Counted from the first letter of the stretch, positions 8,018 through 17,071 are shown. The stretch is DNA of 64,000 bases from Dehalogenimonas sp. THU2 (GCF_039749495.1 NZ_JBDLLU010000002.1:1-64000), one strand, 5' to 3'. The notes: generated from the sequence alone by a model not told the origin. Numbers and translations: made by a program.

Positions 8018-8048
8018 TTGACTATTACGCTGCGTCATAGTCTATACT
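8018..8048 (+). promoter_or_regulatory. MerR-type promoter with 19-bp spacer and operator
   Basis: A -35 TTGACT (8018-8023) and a -10 TATACT (8043-8048) are separated by 19 bases, the over-long spacing typical of promoters activated by MerR-family proteins through DNA untwisting. The perfect inverted repeat GACTAT (8020-8025) / ATAGTC (8037-8042) overlaps the -35 and fills the spacer. It lies about 40 bases upstream of the merR-type gene, so autoregulation is expected. Confidence 0.82.
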
Positions 8049-8089
8049 CCTTATATCGATCGATGAAAAACGAAAAAAGGAGGATGACC

Positions 8090-8851
8090 TTGACCCAACC
8101 CGCCACCTACGCCACCGGTGAACTGGCCCGCTTGTCCGGGGTGAGCGCGCGCACGCTCCAGTATTACGACAAGATCGGCCTGCTCAAGCCAGAGTCCTAT
8201 TCCGGCGCCGGCTACCGCCGCTACGACGAGGCCGCGGCGCTTCGGTTACAGCAGATCCTGTTCTACCGGGAACTGGGGCTGGAGCTGTCGGCGATAAAGG
8301 CGATCATGGACAAACCAAACTTCGACATGCTGGCGGCGCTTCAGTCCCACCGCGAGCTGCTGGAGATGAAGTCCGAACGCCTCGGCGAACTGCTGGCGAC
8401 TGTGGACAAGACCATCCGCAAACTGAAAGGAGAAAAAGACATGGATATCAAGGAATACTACAAAGGCTTCAGCGATGAAGAGATAGACAGCATGCGCAAG
8501 GAAGCCCGGGAGAAGTACGGCGAAAAAACGGTGGCCGACTCCGAGGCTAAGGTTATGGCCATGGGCAAGGATAAGATGGATGCCGTCCAGGCGGAGTTCG
8601 ACACCATCTACCGGAAGATCGCCGCGGATATGGGCAAGGGGCCGGAAAGCCCGGAGGCCCAGTCAGGCATAGCCCGCTGGCGGGAGTTGATGGAGAACTT
8701 CCACCACTACACCGACGAGATGATCCTCGGCCTGGGCCGGATGTATTCAGAAGACAACCGCTTCGCCGCCTTCTACCGCAAGTACCACCCGGACATGGCG
8801 GAGTTCATGACCAGAGCCATCGAATACTACGTCGCCAGCCGTCAGAAATAG
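8090..8851 (+). CDS. MerR-family regulator with TipAS antibiotic-recognition domain
   Basis: About 253 residues from the TTG at 8090, which lies six bases after AAGGAGG; the ATG at 8084 abuts that site and upstream frames run through the promoter. An N-terminal winged-helix (ATGELARLSGVSARTLQYYDKIGLLKP) is followed by the MerR dimerisation coiled coil to about residue 110. The C-terminal part from about KEYYKGFSDEEIDSMR to the end matches the TipAS domain of TipAL/SkgA-like regulators, which binds thiopeptide or other multidrug ligands. The promoter upstream has the matching MerR architecture. The inducing ligand is unknown; no drug pump is directly adjacent. Confidence 0.88.
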   Translation: MTQPATYATGELARLSGVSARTLQYYDKIGLLKPESYSGAGYRRYDEAAALRLQQILFYRELGLELSAIKAIMDKPNFDMLAALQSHRELLEMKSERLGELLATVDKTIRKLKGEKDMDIKEYYKGFSDEEIDSMRKEAREKYGEKTVADSEAKVMAMGKDKMDAVQAEFDTIYRKIAADMGKGPESPEAQSGIARWRELMENFHHYTDEMILGLGRMYSEDNRFAAFYRKYHPDMAEFMTRAIEYYVASRQK

Positions 8852-8893
8852 TATAAGTGGTGGGGCAATTGATGGTTGCCCCACCCTCCAAAA

Positions 8894-9067
8894 TCAATCA
8901 CGAATGAACATCTGAACCAATACCATGAGCAGAAAGCCCACACCCAGGCCGATAAACATCCCGGCCACCAATTCGTCCACCGCAAAACCGATGCCCATGC
9001 CGATGAAAAGTCCGGCCGGGATGAGAACACCGCTGGCGCTCTTTCGTTTACCCTGCTGTTCCGACAT
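8894..9067 (-). CDS. small two-helix membrane protein
   Basis: 57 residues from the ATG at 9067, chosen because GGAGGA lies at the right distance; a longer form from 9091 has none. After a polar Gln/Lys-rich N-terminus there are two Gly-rich hydrophobic segments (about residues 14-30 and 35-52) joined by a short acidic turn (DEL). Gly-zipper-like spacing suggests the helices pack together. Family not recognised. Confidence 0.65.
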   Translation of the reverse strand: MSEQQGKRKSASGVLIPAGLFIGMGIGFAVDELVAGMFIGLGVGFLLMVLVQMFIRD

Positions 9068-9098
9068 CTGTTCCTCCTGATATATATCCATTGTCCGG

Positions 9099-10439
9099 CT
9101 ATGCCGTATTTTTCCCCATGATCTCCCGCGCCGCCACGACCCCGCACGCGCTCGCCTGTATCAATCCCCGCGATAACCCCGCCCCGTCACCGATGGCGAA
9201 CAGCCCCGGCACTTCCGTCTCGAAACCGGCGGTCAGCTTGGGGCGGGATGAGTAGAACTTCACCTCGACGCCGTAGAGCAGCGTGTGATCGGAGGCCACG
9301 CCGGGGGACAGCTTGTCCATGGCATCGAGCATTTCGATGAGCCCGGTCAGGTGGCGGTATGGCAGCACGAAGGACAGGTCGCCGGGGGTGGCCTCGGCCA
9401 GGGTGGGTCGCACCAGGCCGCGGGCGATGCGGTCCGGAGTCGAGCGGCGGCCTTTCTTTAGATCGCCCAGGCGCTGCACCAGCACGCCGCCGGAGAGGAT
9501 GTTGGCTAGCCGGGCGATATATTTGCCGTAGGCGATGGGCTCTTTGAACGGCTCGGTGAACTGGGTGCTGACCAGCAGGGCAAAGTTGGTGTTGGGGCTG
9601 TCGTGGGAGGCGTAACTCTGGCCGTTGACCGTGATCACCGGGTCATCGCCGCCGGTGGTCTCCCGCACCACTGTGCCCTGCGGACACATGCAGAAAGTGC
9701 GGATACGGTCGTCGAAGGCGCGGGACAGGAATTCCAGCTTGGCTTCGTAGAGGACGCTGGTCAGGTTATCTAGGACGGCGTTGGGCAGTTCGACCCGCAC
9801 GCCCACGTCCACCGGATTGGTGGCCAAAGACAGACCGAGCGCCCGCGACTGCTGCATCAGCCAGTCGGCGCCCTCGCGCCCCGGCGCGGCGATGACATAC
9901 TTGGCTTCGATCATCTCGCCGTCATCCAGTTCGACGCCAGTGAGTCTGCCGTCATCGACAATTATACGACGAGCGGCGGTATTGGTTCTGATCTCAACGC
10001 GGTTGGTGAGGTGGTCGCGTATCGCCCGCAGCACCGCCGGGCAGCGTTCGGTGCCCAGGTGGCGCACCGGCAGCGGCACCAGCCGCAGACCGGCCAGAGA
10101 AGCGCGCCGTTCGATATTCGCTACACCCTCCCCCATGCCATAGATCTCATCCGGAGCGCCGAAATCCAGCCACAGCTTATCGACGTAGCGGATGAGTTCT
10201 TCCGCCGCCGCCTCGCCGAGATATTCGGCCAGGTGCCCGCCGGCCTTGGAAGAAAGAGTCAGTTTGCCGTCGGAGAAAGCGCCGGCGCCGCCCAGCCCGG
10301 AGACGATGTTCGTCCGCTCGTCGATGTCCCGGCCTTTCTCCAGCAGGAGCACCTTGAGGGAATTCTTCTCAGCAAGCTCCAGCGCGGCGAAAAGCCCCGC
10401 CGGACCCCCGCCGATGATGACGACATCGTATTTACTCAT
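9099..10439 (-). CDS. FAD-dependent dehydrogenase (COG2509-type)
   Basis: 446 residues starting MSKYDVVIIGGGPAGL, a Rossmann dinucleotide-binding motif at residues 8-15 with the downstream acidic residue at LLLEKGRD. A middle GxGxxG-like region, the NAD/FAD-contact AAPGREGADWL and the C-terminal FAIGDGAGLSRGL FAD-binding motif complete the pattern of the uncharacterised FAD-dependent dehydrogenase family. No membrane segments are seen, so a cytoplasmic enzyme is likely. Some relatives have been linked to thiazole or isoprenoid metabolism, but this cannot be decided from sequence. It stands 31 bases upstream of the small membrane protein gene on the same strand. Confidence 0.85.
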   Translation of the reverse strand: MSKYDVVIIGGGPAGLFAALELAEKNSLKVLLLEKGRDIDERTNIVSGLGGAGAFSDGKLTLSSKAGGHLAEYLGEAAAEELIRYVDKLWLDFGAPDEIYGMGEGVANIERRASLAGLRLVPLPVRHLGTERCPAVLRAIRDHLTNRVEIRTNTAARRIIVDDGRLTGVELDDGEMIEAKYVIAAPGREGADWLMQQSRALGLSLATNPVDVGVRVELPNAVLDNLTSVLYEAKLEFLSRAFDDRIRTFCMCPQGTVVRETTGGDDPVITVNGQSYASHDSPNTNFALLVSTQFTEPFKEPIAYGKYIARLANILSGGVLVQRLGDLKKGRRSTPDRIARGLVRPTLAEATPGDLSFVLPYRHLTGLIEMLDAMDKLSPGVASDHTLLYGVEVKFYSSRPKLTAGFETEVPGLFAIGDGAGLSRGLIQASACGVVAAREIMGKNTA

Positions 10440-10494
10440 AACTCGATTGTAGGCGTGGGGAGGGCGGGCGTCAAGAGATCAGGGGATTCGACGA

Positions 10495-10698
10495 TCAGAG
10501 GAGCAGCGCGATTCCGATCCCCGCCACGATCAAAGCGAAAACCCAGAAGAAGATGACCGTCCCTTTCTCACCGAGGAGCTTCACGAAGGCCTGTATCTTA
10601 CCCATGCGCCAGATCGGGCCGGGTTTGAATACCGTCAGCGCAAAAACGAGGACGGCATAAACAATCAACCCGATACCCCAGTAATCAGAGGCTTCCAT
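10495..10698 (-). CDS. small two-helix membrane protein
   Basis: 67 residues with an AGGAGG site six bases before the ATG. Two hydrophobic segments (about residues 8-25 and 47-66) flank a basic loop (WRMGKIQAFVKLLGEKG). No family recognised. The good ribosome site and codon use support it as a real gene. Confidence 0.7.
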   Translation of the reverse strand: MEASDYWGIGLIVYAVLVFALTVFKPGPIWRMGKIQAFVKLLGEKGTVIFFWVFALIVAGIGIALLL

Positions 10699-10791
10699 TA
10701 AACCCTCCTACCATCGGTCAAATAACCAATAACCAAGATACAAATTACAAACAGGTTTGGTCATTCTATCTTGTCTCTTGTATCTTGATTT

Positions 10792-11862
10792 CTAACCATT
10801 GAGTCGCAAAGCCTGCGTCGACAATCTCCTCACCACCGACGCCACCGCCAGCCCCCCCAACCCCACCAACCCCACCAGAATACCGATGTAAAGGGCTACA
10901 TCGCCGAACGTGGCTCCGGAAATGGTCAGATCGACAACCGGGCGCACCATGTAATAGGTGGGGAAGATGTAGCCTACCCAGGCCGGTATGCCCGGGAACA
11001 TGAAAACGATGGCAGGGGCGAAGAGCAGGATGCCGCCGCCCTTCATGACGGCGAAGAGGCTGTTCATATCTCCCACCCAGGCCCCCGCCAGCAGGCCGAT
11101 CTCCGTGGCCATGATGGCGCCCAGGAAAAGCACCAGCACTACCAGCGGCACCGGGCCGCTCATGGCACCGGCCAGGGTGAGACTCAGGATGCCCATGATG
11201 GTGGCCAGCGTTACGGCGATGAAGCCTTTGGACAGGAAGATATCACCCAGGGTGGCCGGAGTGACGTAGAGGGCTTCCAGGGTGCGGTGTTGCTTCTCAT
11301 GGATGAGCGCCGATGACGGCACCATCAAACCTCCGATGAAGACGCCGTACAGCACCACCAGCGGCAGCAGCCGGTCGCTCCAGGGGAGTCCGGCCTCGTC
11401 GCCCAGGGCCACGGTGTCGATATTCACCGGCACGACGGCGCCGGTGGCGGTGCGCACCGCGTCGGCCAGGGCGATGGGGATGACCGCCCGGTTCTTGGCC
11501 TGGCTCTCACCCCAGACATAGGCCTTCAACCTGACCGTGCCGCTGTCGAGGGTGGCGTCGAAATCCGCCGGCAGCACCAGGCCCATGTCGATGGAGCCGT
11601 CGGCGGCGTCGGCGCGGAGGGCGGCTTCGGAGTCGTAACTCCTGAAGCTCAGGCTTTCGGCCGACTCAAGGAGCCCGGCCACTTGGGAATTGCCTTCATC
11701 ATAAACCCCCAGCTTGGCGCGATCGGTAAAGATATTGCCGAAGGCCAGGTTGACGAACAGGGCGATCATGATGGGCATGACCACCGAGATGACCAGCATC
11801 ACGTCCTTGGGCCCGTGCAGGACCTCGTTCTTGACCAGCGTGCCTACCCGGTTCAGTTTCAT
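10792..11862 (-). CDS. ABC-2 type transporter permease
   Basis: 356 residues. One N-terminal membrane helix (about 22-42) is followed by an extracytoplasmic domain of about 130 residues, then five or six membrane helices from about residue 165. This is the ABC-2 exporter permease layout seen in YhgE/DrrB-like and NatB-like proteins. It overlaps the next permease gene upstream by four bases (ATGA), so the two are translationally coupled and probably form a heterodimer served by the ATPase at 12911-13789. Export of a drug, lipid or ion is possible; substrate unknown. Confidence 0.85.
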   Translation of the reverse strand: MKLNRVGTLVKNEVLHGPKDVMLVISVVMPIMIALFVNLAFGNIFTDRAKLGVYDEGNSQVAGLLESAESLSFRSYDSEAALRADAADGSIDMGLVLPADFDATLDSGTVRLKAYVWGESQAKNRAVIPIALADAVRTATGAVVPVNIDTVALGDEAGLPWSDRLLPLVVLYGVFIGGLMVPSSALIHEKQHRTLEALYVTPATLGDIFLSKGFIAVTLATIMGILSLTLAGAMSGPVPLVVLVLFLGAIMATEIGLLAGAWVGDMNSLFAVMKGGGILLFAPAIVFMFPGIPAWVGYIFPTYYMVRPVVDLTISGATFGDVALYIGILVGLVGLGGLAVASVVRRLSTQALRLNG

Positions 11863-12914
11863 TGGAAACGCCTCCTCAGCGCCAGGAGTCCTCCGCCCAG
11901 GAGCACGGCGGTCAGTCCGGCCATGATAACCAGGTTGCCATAGACGTCGCTCCAGCCGGCGCCGTAATTGACCACCCGGTTGATGGTGTCGATAAGGTAA
12001 TAGGACGGGATGACTTTTGCCCAGCCGGCCAGCAGCCCAGGTATGACGACGCCGAAACCGGGAATAGCGAAGACAATCAGGATCACCATCCCCCAGCCAG
12101 TGACGGAGTTGGTATCGCGGGTCACCGAGGCCAGCAGGAAACCCACACCGACGACGAAGAAACTGGCGATCAGCAGCGTCGCCAGGATGAGCAGCGGTTC
12201 ACGGGCGAAGCCGCCGACCAGGGTCATGAATAAGAGCGCCTGGAACAGGGCCAGCCCGACGCCGATGATGCCTTTGGCGGCAAATAGGTCGGAAGTGCGC
12301 ATCGGGGTAACCAGGAGCGCCCGTGCGGTACCCTGCTCTATCTCCACGGCGATGAGAGAGGCCAGCGTCATGACCTCCATCAGCAGTAAAAGGATGGCCA
12401 GCATCGGCCGCATGCGGTCCCGAAGGGCTATCTGGGCGCCCAGCAGATCCGGCCCGAGGACTTCCTCGGTGGTGTCGAAGGCGAGTACCTGGCCGGTCTG
12501 GATATAGGACAGTTCCCTGACCAGTGTCACGATGGCATCGGCGATCTCCGGCGGGGCCGTCGAGGCGTAATAGACGGTGATATCCGGTTTGCCCCCCGCC
12601 GCCCAGATATCCATGACCTCCGGCGGTAAGGCTACGGCCACCTCGAAATCGCCATCGAGGACTGCTGTCCTGAGCTCTTCCTCGGTATCGAAGAAAGTAA
12701 CCTCGGCGCCCTCGGCGGCCAGTTGCTCAAAAGCCGGCGGCACCACCGGGGCGTAGAGCGCCAGGGAGAACTTTTCATCCAGCCGCGCCGGCAGGATGAA
12801 ATACGTGGCGATGTAAAAGACCAGGCCGAGGACGGTGATCAGCAGATAGAAACGGTTGCCGGTGAACAGCGCGAAGTCCTTTTTAAGCAACGCCGCGATG
12901 GTGCGGGTGTTCAT
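11859..12914 (-). CDS. ABC-2 type transporter permease
   Basis: 351 residues with the same architecture as the neighbouring permease: one N-terminal helix (about 20-40), an extracytoplasmic segment of about 140 residues, then a cluster of membrane helices from about 180 to the end with the ABC-2 signature region EIEQGTARALLVTPMRTSDLF. It overlaps both its neighbours by four bases, placing it in one tightly coupled exporter operon. Confidence 0.85.
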   Translation of the reverse strand: MNTRTIAALLKKDFALFTGNRFYLLITVLGLVFYIATYFILPARLDEKFSLALYAPVVPPAFEQLAAEGAEVTFFDTEEELRTAVLDGDFEVAVALPPEVMDIWAAGGKPDITVYYASTAPPEIADAIVTLVRELSYIQTGQVLAFDTTEEVLGPDLLGAQIALRDRMRPMLAILLLLMEVMTLASLIAVEIEQGTARALLVTPMRTSDLFAAKGIIGVGLALFQALLFMTLVGGFAREPLLILATLLIASFFVVGVGFLLASVTRDTNSVTGWGMVILIVFAIPGFGVVIPGLLAGWAKVIPSYYLIDTINRVVNYGAGWSDVYGNLVIMAGLTAVLLGGGLLALRRRFQ

Positions 12915-13789
12915 TCGGAGAGCCTCCGGCCGGTGATCTGGATGAAGATATCCTCCAGCGTGGCCTCTTCCGAATGCATGGTCACCACCTTGCCGGAGCC
13001 GAACATATCCTGGATGGCGTCCACGGTATCTTCGGTATCGAGGGCGATCTCACGCCGGTTCAGATGCCCGTCGGGAGAGGCGATCTCAGCGATGAGGGAG
13101 CGCTTGCCGTATTGCTGCTTTAGCGAGTGCGGCGTGTCCAGCGCGGCTATCCTGCCGCTCTCCATGAAGGCCACCCGGTCGCACAGTTTGTCGGCTTCCC
13201 ACATGTCATGAGTGGTCAGGAACACCGTGGCGCCGCGGTCCCGTTCCTCTTTGATGATATGGCGGATGGCTTCGGCGGAAACGGGGTCCAGGCCGCTGGT
13301 CGGCTCGTCCATAAAAAGTATCTCCGGCCGGTTGACCATGGACCGGGCTATCATCAGGCGCTGCTTCATACCCTTGGAGTAACCGGAGACCTTGTCCTTC
13401 TCCCGCCCGGAGAGTCCCACCCTTTTCAGCAGTGCGAAACCGTCGAAGTCTTTAACGCCAAAAAGCTCGGCGAACAGGGAGAGGTTATCCACGGCGCTCA
13501 TCTGCTCGTAGAGGTTGGTTTGCTCGAAACAGACACCGATGCGGGACTGCACCTCCATCGTCTGCCGGGCCACGTCGTAACCCAGCAGCGTCGCCCGGCC
13601 GTCCTTGGGCAGAAGCTGGCCGGTGAGCATTTTCACCGTCGTCGTCTTGCCGGCGCCATTGGGGCCCAGAAAACCCAGTATTTCACCCTGGCCTACATCG
13701 AAATTGATATGATCGACAGCCAGCAGGTTGCCGTAGCTGTAAGTCAGGTTCTCTACGACGATGGATTTGGTCGCGATGCTCATTTTCAC
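12911..13789 (-). CDS. ABC transporter ATP-binding protein
   Basis: 292 residues. Walker A GPNGAGKTT at about 42-50, the Q-loop, signature YSKGMKQRLMIA near 142, Walker B LFMDEPTSGLDP near 162 and the switch His in TTHDMWEAD near 197 are all present, so the ATPase should be active. The C-terminal 80 residues match the DrrA/NatA-type extension of drug and sodium exporters. It powers the two downstream permeases, to which it is coupled by a four-base overlap, and overlaps the TetR-type gene upstream by four bases. Confidence 0.92.
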   Translation of the reverse strand: MKMSIATKSIVVENLTYSYGNLLAVDHINFDVGQGEILGFLGPNGAGKTTTVKMLTGQLLPKDGRATLLGYDVARQTMEVQSRIGVCFEQTNLYEQMSAVDNLSLFAELFGVKDFDGFALLKRVGLSGREKDKVSGYSKGMKQRLMIARSMVNRPEILFMDEPTSGLDPVSAEAIRHIIKEERDRGATVFLTTHDMWEADKLCDRVAFMESGRIAALDTPHSLKQQYGKRSLIAEIASPDGHLNRREIALDTEDTVDAIQDMFGSGKVVTMHSEEATLEDIFIQITGRRLSE

Positions 13790-14421
13790 TCCTTCGTTCC
13801 GAAAAGGTCGATTTCCTTTTTGAAAAAGCCGTAGAATACCAAGTTGGTCAATTTCTCGATCAGGTCCATGTTGTTTTTCCAGTCCTTGAGTAGTTCGGCC
13901 TTGGCGGCGAAACCGGACCTTATGACGTCCATGTAGATGAAGAAAGACTCCTCGTCCAGCACCGGGTCGATGAAGCCCTCACGTTTGCCCTGGTCGAGCA
14001 TCTCCCGCCAAAGATATCTGACCTCGTTCTGGAAAAGCTCTTCCAGATATGGGGCGATGCTCCTGTCCTGGCTCATCAGCTTGCCGACGACTTCGTCATT
14101 GGCTTTGCGGGCGATCTCCAATTTGCCGGTAATCATCCCCTTCATCTTGGTGGGGAAGGGTTTATCGGAACGTAAAATGGCGCGAGAGCGCTCCAGGATA
14201 TCGTTGATAAGATCCCGAGACGCCTCTATCACCAACGCGTCGCGGGTCCCGAACTGATTGTAGATGGTGGTGGGTGAAACACGGGCTGAGGCGGCGATAT
14301 TCTCGATGGAGACCTTGCGAACATCGTCGGCATGGCGGAAAAGCTCCACGGTGGTCTCGATGATGAGTTCTCTCTTGGGGCGGCGCCCGGCGGCACTTCG
14401 TCTTCTTTCGATAATGTTCAT
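13786..14421 (-). CDS. TetR-family transcriptional regulator
   Basis: 211 residues from the ATG at 14421, preferred over a GTG three codons upstream because of the GGGGGAG spacing. The N-terminal helix-turn-helix is clear: STVELFRHADDVRKVSIENIAASARVSPTTIYNQFGTRDALV. The rest is an all-helical ligand-binding domain. It is embedded between two ABC exporter gene sets and coupled to the second, so it probably represses this block. The inverted repeat at 17037-17069, upstream of the whole series, is the best operator candidate, but that pairing is an inference. Confidence 0.88.
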   Translation of the reverse strand: MNIIERRRSAAGRRPKRELIIETTVELFRHADDVRKVSIENIAASARVSPTTIYNQFGTRDALVIEASRDLINDILERSRAILRSDKPFPTKMKGMITGKLEIARKANDEVVGKLMSQDRSIAPYLEELFQNEVRYLWREMLDQGKREGFIDPVLDEESFFIYMDVIRSGFAAKAELLKDWKNNMDLIEKLTNLVFYGFFKKEIDLFGTKE

Positions 14422-14455
14422 CTTCAACACTCCCCCTCAGAAGATAATTGCCGGA

Positions 14456-15247
14456 TCAAAGATCCTTGGTCGCCACCAGGCGATAAGACACGGTAAAAAA
14501 CCCGAGCAAAAGCAGCGGCACGACGATAAATCCGAACAGTTCGAGGTTGTGGCCCTGGATGACGGCGGCGGCCGGGAAATATTCGAACGGGGTGAAATAC
14601 TTCAGGAATTCCGTACTCTCATTCAGCTTGGCGATGAACGACAGGAAATAGACGCCTACGATCATCGAGGCCATTATCGTCCCTGTCCGCTTGTGTCTTT
14701 TGGAAAGTACCGAAAAGAAGAGCCCCGCCAGCAGGAAAAGCAATTGCAGCGCCAGGACGACCAGCATGAAGCGGCCTATCCCGATCACGAAGGACTCACC
14801 GATACCGAAGCGGGCAAAAGCCGCCAGCGAGCCAGCGAAGGTGACCGCGGTCAGGATAGAGCAATTTAACACGGCCACCATCAGTTTCATGGAGATGATC
14901 CGCTTGCGGGTCACCGGCAGGGTGAAGGTGGTTTCCGCTGTTTTCTTGTTCATTTCCCTGGACAGTATCTGGGCGCCGGCCAAACCGGCATAAATCACCG
15001 ACGCCAGAATCATGAACCCGGCGAGATAACTGTAATAACCCTCAGGGATGTCCAGGCGTACCGTATCTAGGGAAAAAGCCTGCCTGAGAGCTTCAGGCAG
15101 CGAGTTAAGGAATTCGTTAACCTCATCAGCCTGGCCCTGGTAGACAGCAAACTCGGTGGAGGCTAATCCCATGAGCATCAGGAAACTGACACACCAAATG
15201 ATCAGCGCCTTAAGGTTAGCCTTGAATTCCCGCCTGAAAATGTTCAT
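14456..15247 (-). CDS. ABC-2 type permease
   Basis: 263 residues from the ATG at 15247, which follows the stop of the upstream permease by 16 bases and has GGGAG upstream; the longer frame runs back into that gene. Six hydrophobic segments and the start MNIFRREFKANLKALIIW fit the ABC-2 family. Near residue 100 is the family-typical cytoplasmic turn MNKKTAETTFTLPVTRKRI. It shares its start pattern with the neighbouring permease at 15264-16058, suggesting an ancient duplication and a heterodimeric channel served by the ATPase at 16086-16979. Confidence 0.85.
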   Translation of the reverse strand: MNIFRREFKANLKALIIWCVSFLMLMGLASTEFAVYQGQADEVNEFLNSLPEALRQAFSLDTVRLDIPEGYYSYLAGFMILASVIYAGLAGAQILSREMNKKTAETTFTLPVTRKRIISMKLMVAVLNCSILTAVTFAGSLAAFARFGIGESFVIGIGRFMLVVLALQLLFLLAGLFFSVLSKRHKRTGTIMASMIVGVYFLSFIAKLNESTEFLKYFTPFEYFPAAAVIQGHNLELFGFIVVPLLLLGFFTVSYRLVATKDL

Positions 15248-15263
15248 GAAATCGCTCCCACAA

Positions 15264-16058
15264 TCACATGGCCGTGGCGATATCGCGCCGGTTGTAAAGC
15301 GCATACCCGGCAACGACGCTCACCAGGATAACCCCCAGGCTCACGGCCAGCCCATAGGGTTTGATGGCATCGTTCTCGATGATATAACCCAGGTCGAAGT
15401 AGTCGTAAGGTACCACGTACTTGATGGGAGTGTCCCGGATCAGGGCGTCAAAGGAATACAGGACGAACAGACCGATAGACAACCCCAGTGATACGGGCAG
15501 CGGGGAATCCATGCGTTTCATCAGCACCGAGAGCAGGAAGGCGAAGGTGTAAAACAGCAATTGGAAAATGAACAGTCCGCCCATGATCAGTAAAAAGGTA
15601 CTCATGGCATATTCCTGTTCGCCTTTATATGCCTCCATGCCAAAATAGGAAACAAGTCCCATGCCCAGGTTGAAAATAAGCAGGTGGCTCACTCCGGCCA
15701 GCAGCTTGGCGGTGACTATCCTGTTGCGGGTCACCGGTTTGGAGATCAGGAAATCCGCTGTCAGGTCTCTTTCCTCGACGGAAACGGCATTGAGACCCAG
15801 ATGTGAAGAGAAGATAGCGCCGGCCAGGAACAAGTAGATGCCGACGAAAGCGAAATAGCCCATGATAGTGGACAGGTCCTGGTCCAGGCCGAAGGCTTTT
15901 TTGAAAGCGTCGGGGAAGGTATCCAGCAGTTCCAGGATGGCGGTATTGCTGAACGATTCGAAGAAAGCGAAAGTGACATAGATATAGATACCCAGTGAGA
16001 CTACCCAGATCAGCGTGGACGGCAGCCTTTTTCTGAACTCGTAGCTGAAAATATTCAT
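15264..16058 (-). CDS. ABC-2 type permease
   Basis: 264 residues beginning MNIFSYEFRKRLPSTLIW, six membrane segments, and the cytoplasmic turn VEERDLTADFLISKPVTRNRI, parallel to the equivalent site in the downstream paralogue. The gene lies 27 bases after its ATPase and 16 bases before the second permease. Probable exporter subunit; substrate unknown. Confidence 0.85.
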   Translation of the reverse strand: MNIFSYEFRKRLPSTLIWVVSLGIYIYVTFAFFESFSNTAILELLDTFPDAFKKAFGLDQDLSTIMGYFAFVGIYLFLAGAIFSSHLGLNAVSVEERDLTADFLISKPVTRNRIVTAKLLAGVSHLLIFNLGMGLVSYFGMEAYKGEQEYAMSTFLLIMGGLFIFQLLFYTFAFLLSVLMKRMDSPLPVSLGLSIGLFVLYSFDALIRDTPIKYVVPYDYFDLGYIIENDAIKPYGLAVSLGVILVSVVAGYALYNRRDIATAM

Positions 16059-16085
16059 TGTATCGGTCTCTCGCCCGTCGTGCGG

Positions 16086-16979
16086 CTATTCATAGTAGTG
16101 CATGAAAATTTCTTCCAGAGTCGGCTCTTCAATCTGGATGTCCTTAATCTGATGCCGGGAGACGACTTTTATGATGTCGTTGATGTTGCCGCGGAAGATA
16201 AAGGTCAACTCGTTCTCTTTTTGATGGAAATCGCTGATATCCAACTCCGGTAAATCACTCATACCCAAATTATCGGCGATTATCTTGAATTTCTTATACG
16301 CTTCCGTGTTGATTGCCGAAACCTCATCGATCCTGATGATAGAACCCTCTTTGATTATCGCCAGACGATCGCACAGCCGCTGCACTTCGGAGAGGATGTG
16401 AGAAGAGAAAAGCACCGTGGCGCCACGTTCATTCTCCTCGCGGATGATCTCGAAAAACTCACGCTGCATCAATGGGTCCAGGCCGGAGGTCGGCTCGTCG
16501 AGGATGATCAGTTTCGGCGAGTGGAGCAGACCCTGGACGATGCCCACCTTCTTCTTGTTGCCGTAAGACAGCTCGTCGATCTTGCGGCTGGTGTCGAGTT
16601 CCAGCCGCTCGGCCAGGTCGTGCATCCGCTTGCCACTGTCCTTCTTGTAAAAACTGGCGGAGTATTTCAGAAGGTCGATGACCTTCATGTTCTCGTAGTA
16701 GAACACTTCCGAGGGCAGGTAGCCGATATCGGCGCGGATGATGTGGCCTTCCCTGACGACATCCTTGCCGAAGATGCGGGCGCTGCCGCTGGTGGGGAAG
16801 ATCAGACCGGCCAGCAGCCGCAGCGTGGTGGTCTTGCCGGCGCCGTTAGGGCCGATGAAGCCATAGATCTCCCCTTCCCGGACGCTCAGGGTAACATCGG
16901 TGATGCCCCGGTTCTTGCCATACATCTTGGTCAGATGATCGATTTCTATGATGCCGGGTGAGCCAGTCTCAGTTACCAA
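16086..16979 (-). CDS. ABC transporter ATP-binding protein (BcrA/NatA type)
   Basis: 297 residues from a TTG start selected by AGGAGG nine bases upstream. Walker A GPNGAGKTT (about 39-47), signature LSYGNKKKVGIVQ, Walker B LIILDEPTSGLDP and switch His in SSHILSEVQ are intact. The C-terminal 80-residue extension resembles bacitracin-type exporters. It is the first gene of the exporter series running down to 10792 and has a palindromic operator-like element upstream. It would drive the two ABC-2 permeases that follow. Confidence 0.92.
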   Translation of the reverse strand: MVTETGSPGIIEIDHLTKMYGKNRGITDVTLSVREGEIYGFIGPNGAGKTTTLRLLAGLIFPTSGSARIFGKDVVREGHIIRADIGYLPSEVFYYENMKVIDLLKYSASFYKKDSGKRMHDLAERLELDTSRKIDELSYGNKKKVGIVQGLLHSPKLIILDEPTSGLDPLMQREFFEIIREENERGATVLFSSHILSEVQRLCDRLAIIKEGSIIRIDEVSAINTEAYKKFKIIADNLGMSDLPELDISDFHQKENELTFIFRGNINDIIKVVSRHQIKDIQIEEPTLEEIFMHYYE

Positions 16980-17036
16980 GCTGATAATCCTCCTTGGCCA
17001 GCATTATGAAAGACATTCCCCGCACTGTTTCCGGGT

Positions 17037-17071
17037 TAATTGTAGTATTCTTATCATTTACTACAATTATA
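17037..17071 (-). promoter_or_regulatory. operator-like perfect inverted repeat with overlapping -10
   Basis: TAATTGTAGTA and TACTACAATTA are perfect 11-base inverted arms with an 11-base spacer, so half-sites are 22 bases apart, two helical turns on one DNA face. On the minus strand a TATAAT (17066-17071) overlaps the distal arm. It is 58 bases before the first exporter gene. A repressor bound here would block transcription; the TetR protein of the block is the obvious candidate, though GntR-type (YtrA-like) sites can look similar. Confidence 0.75.
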
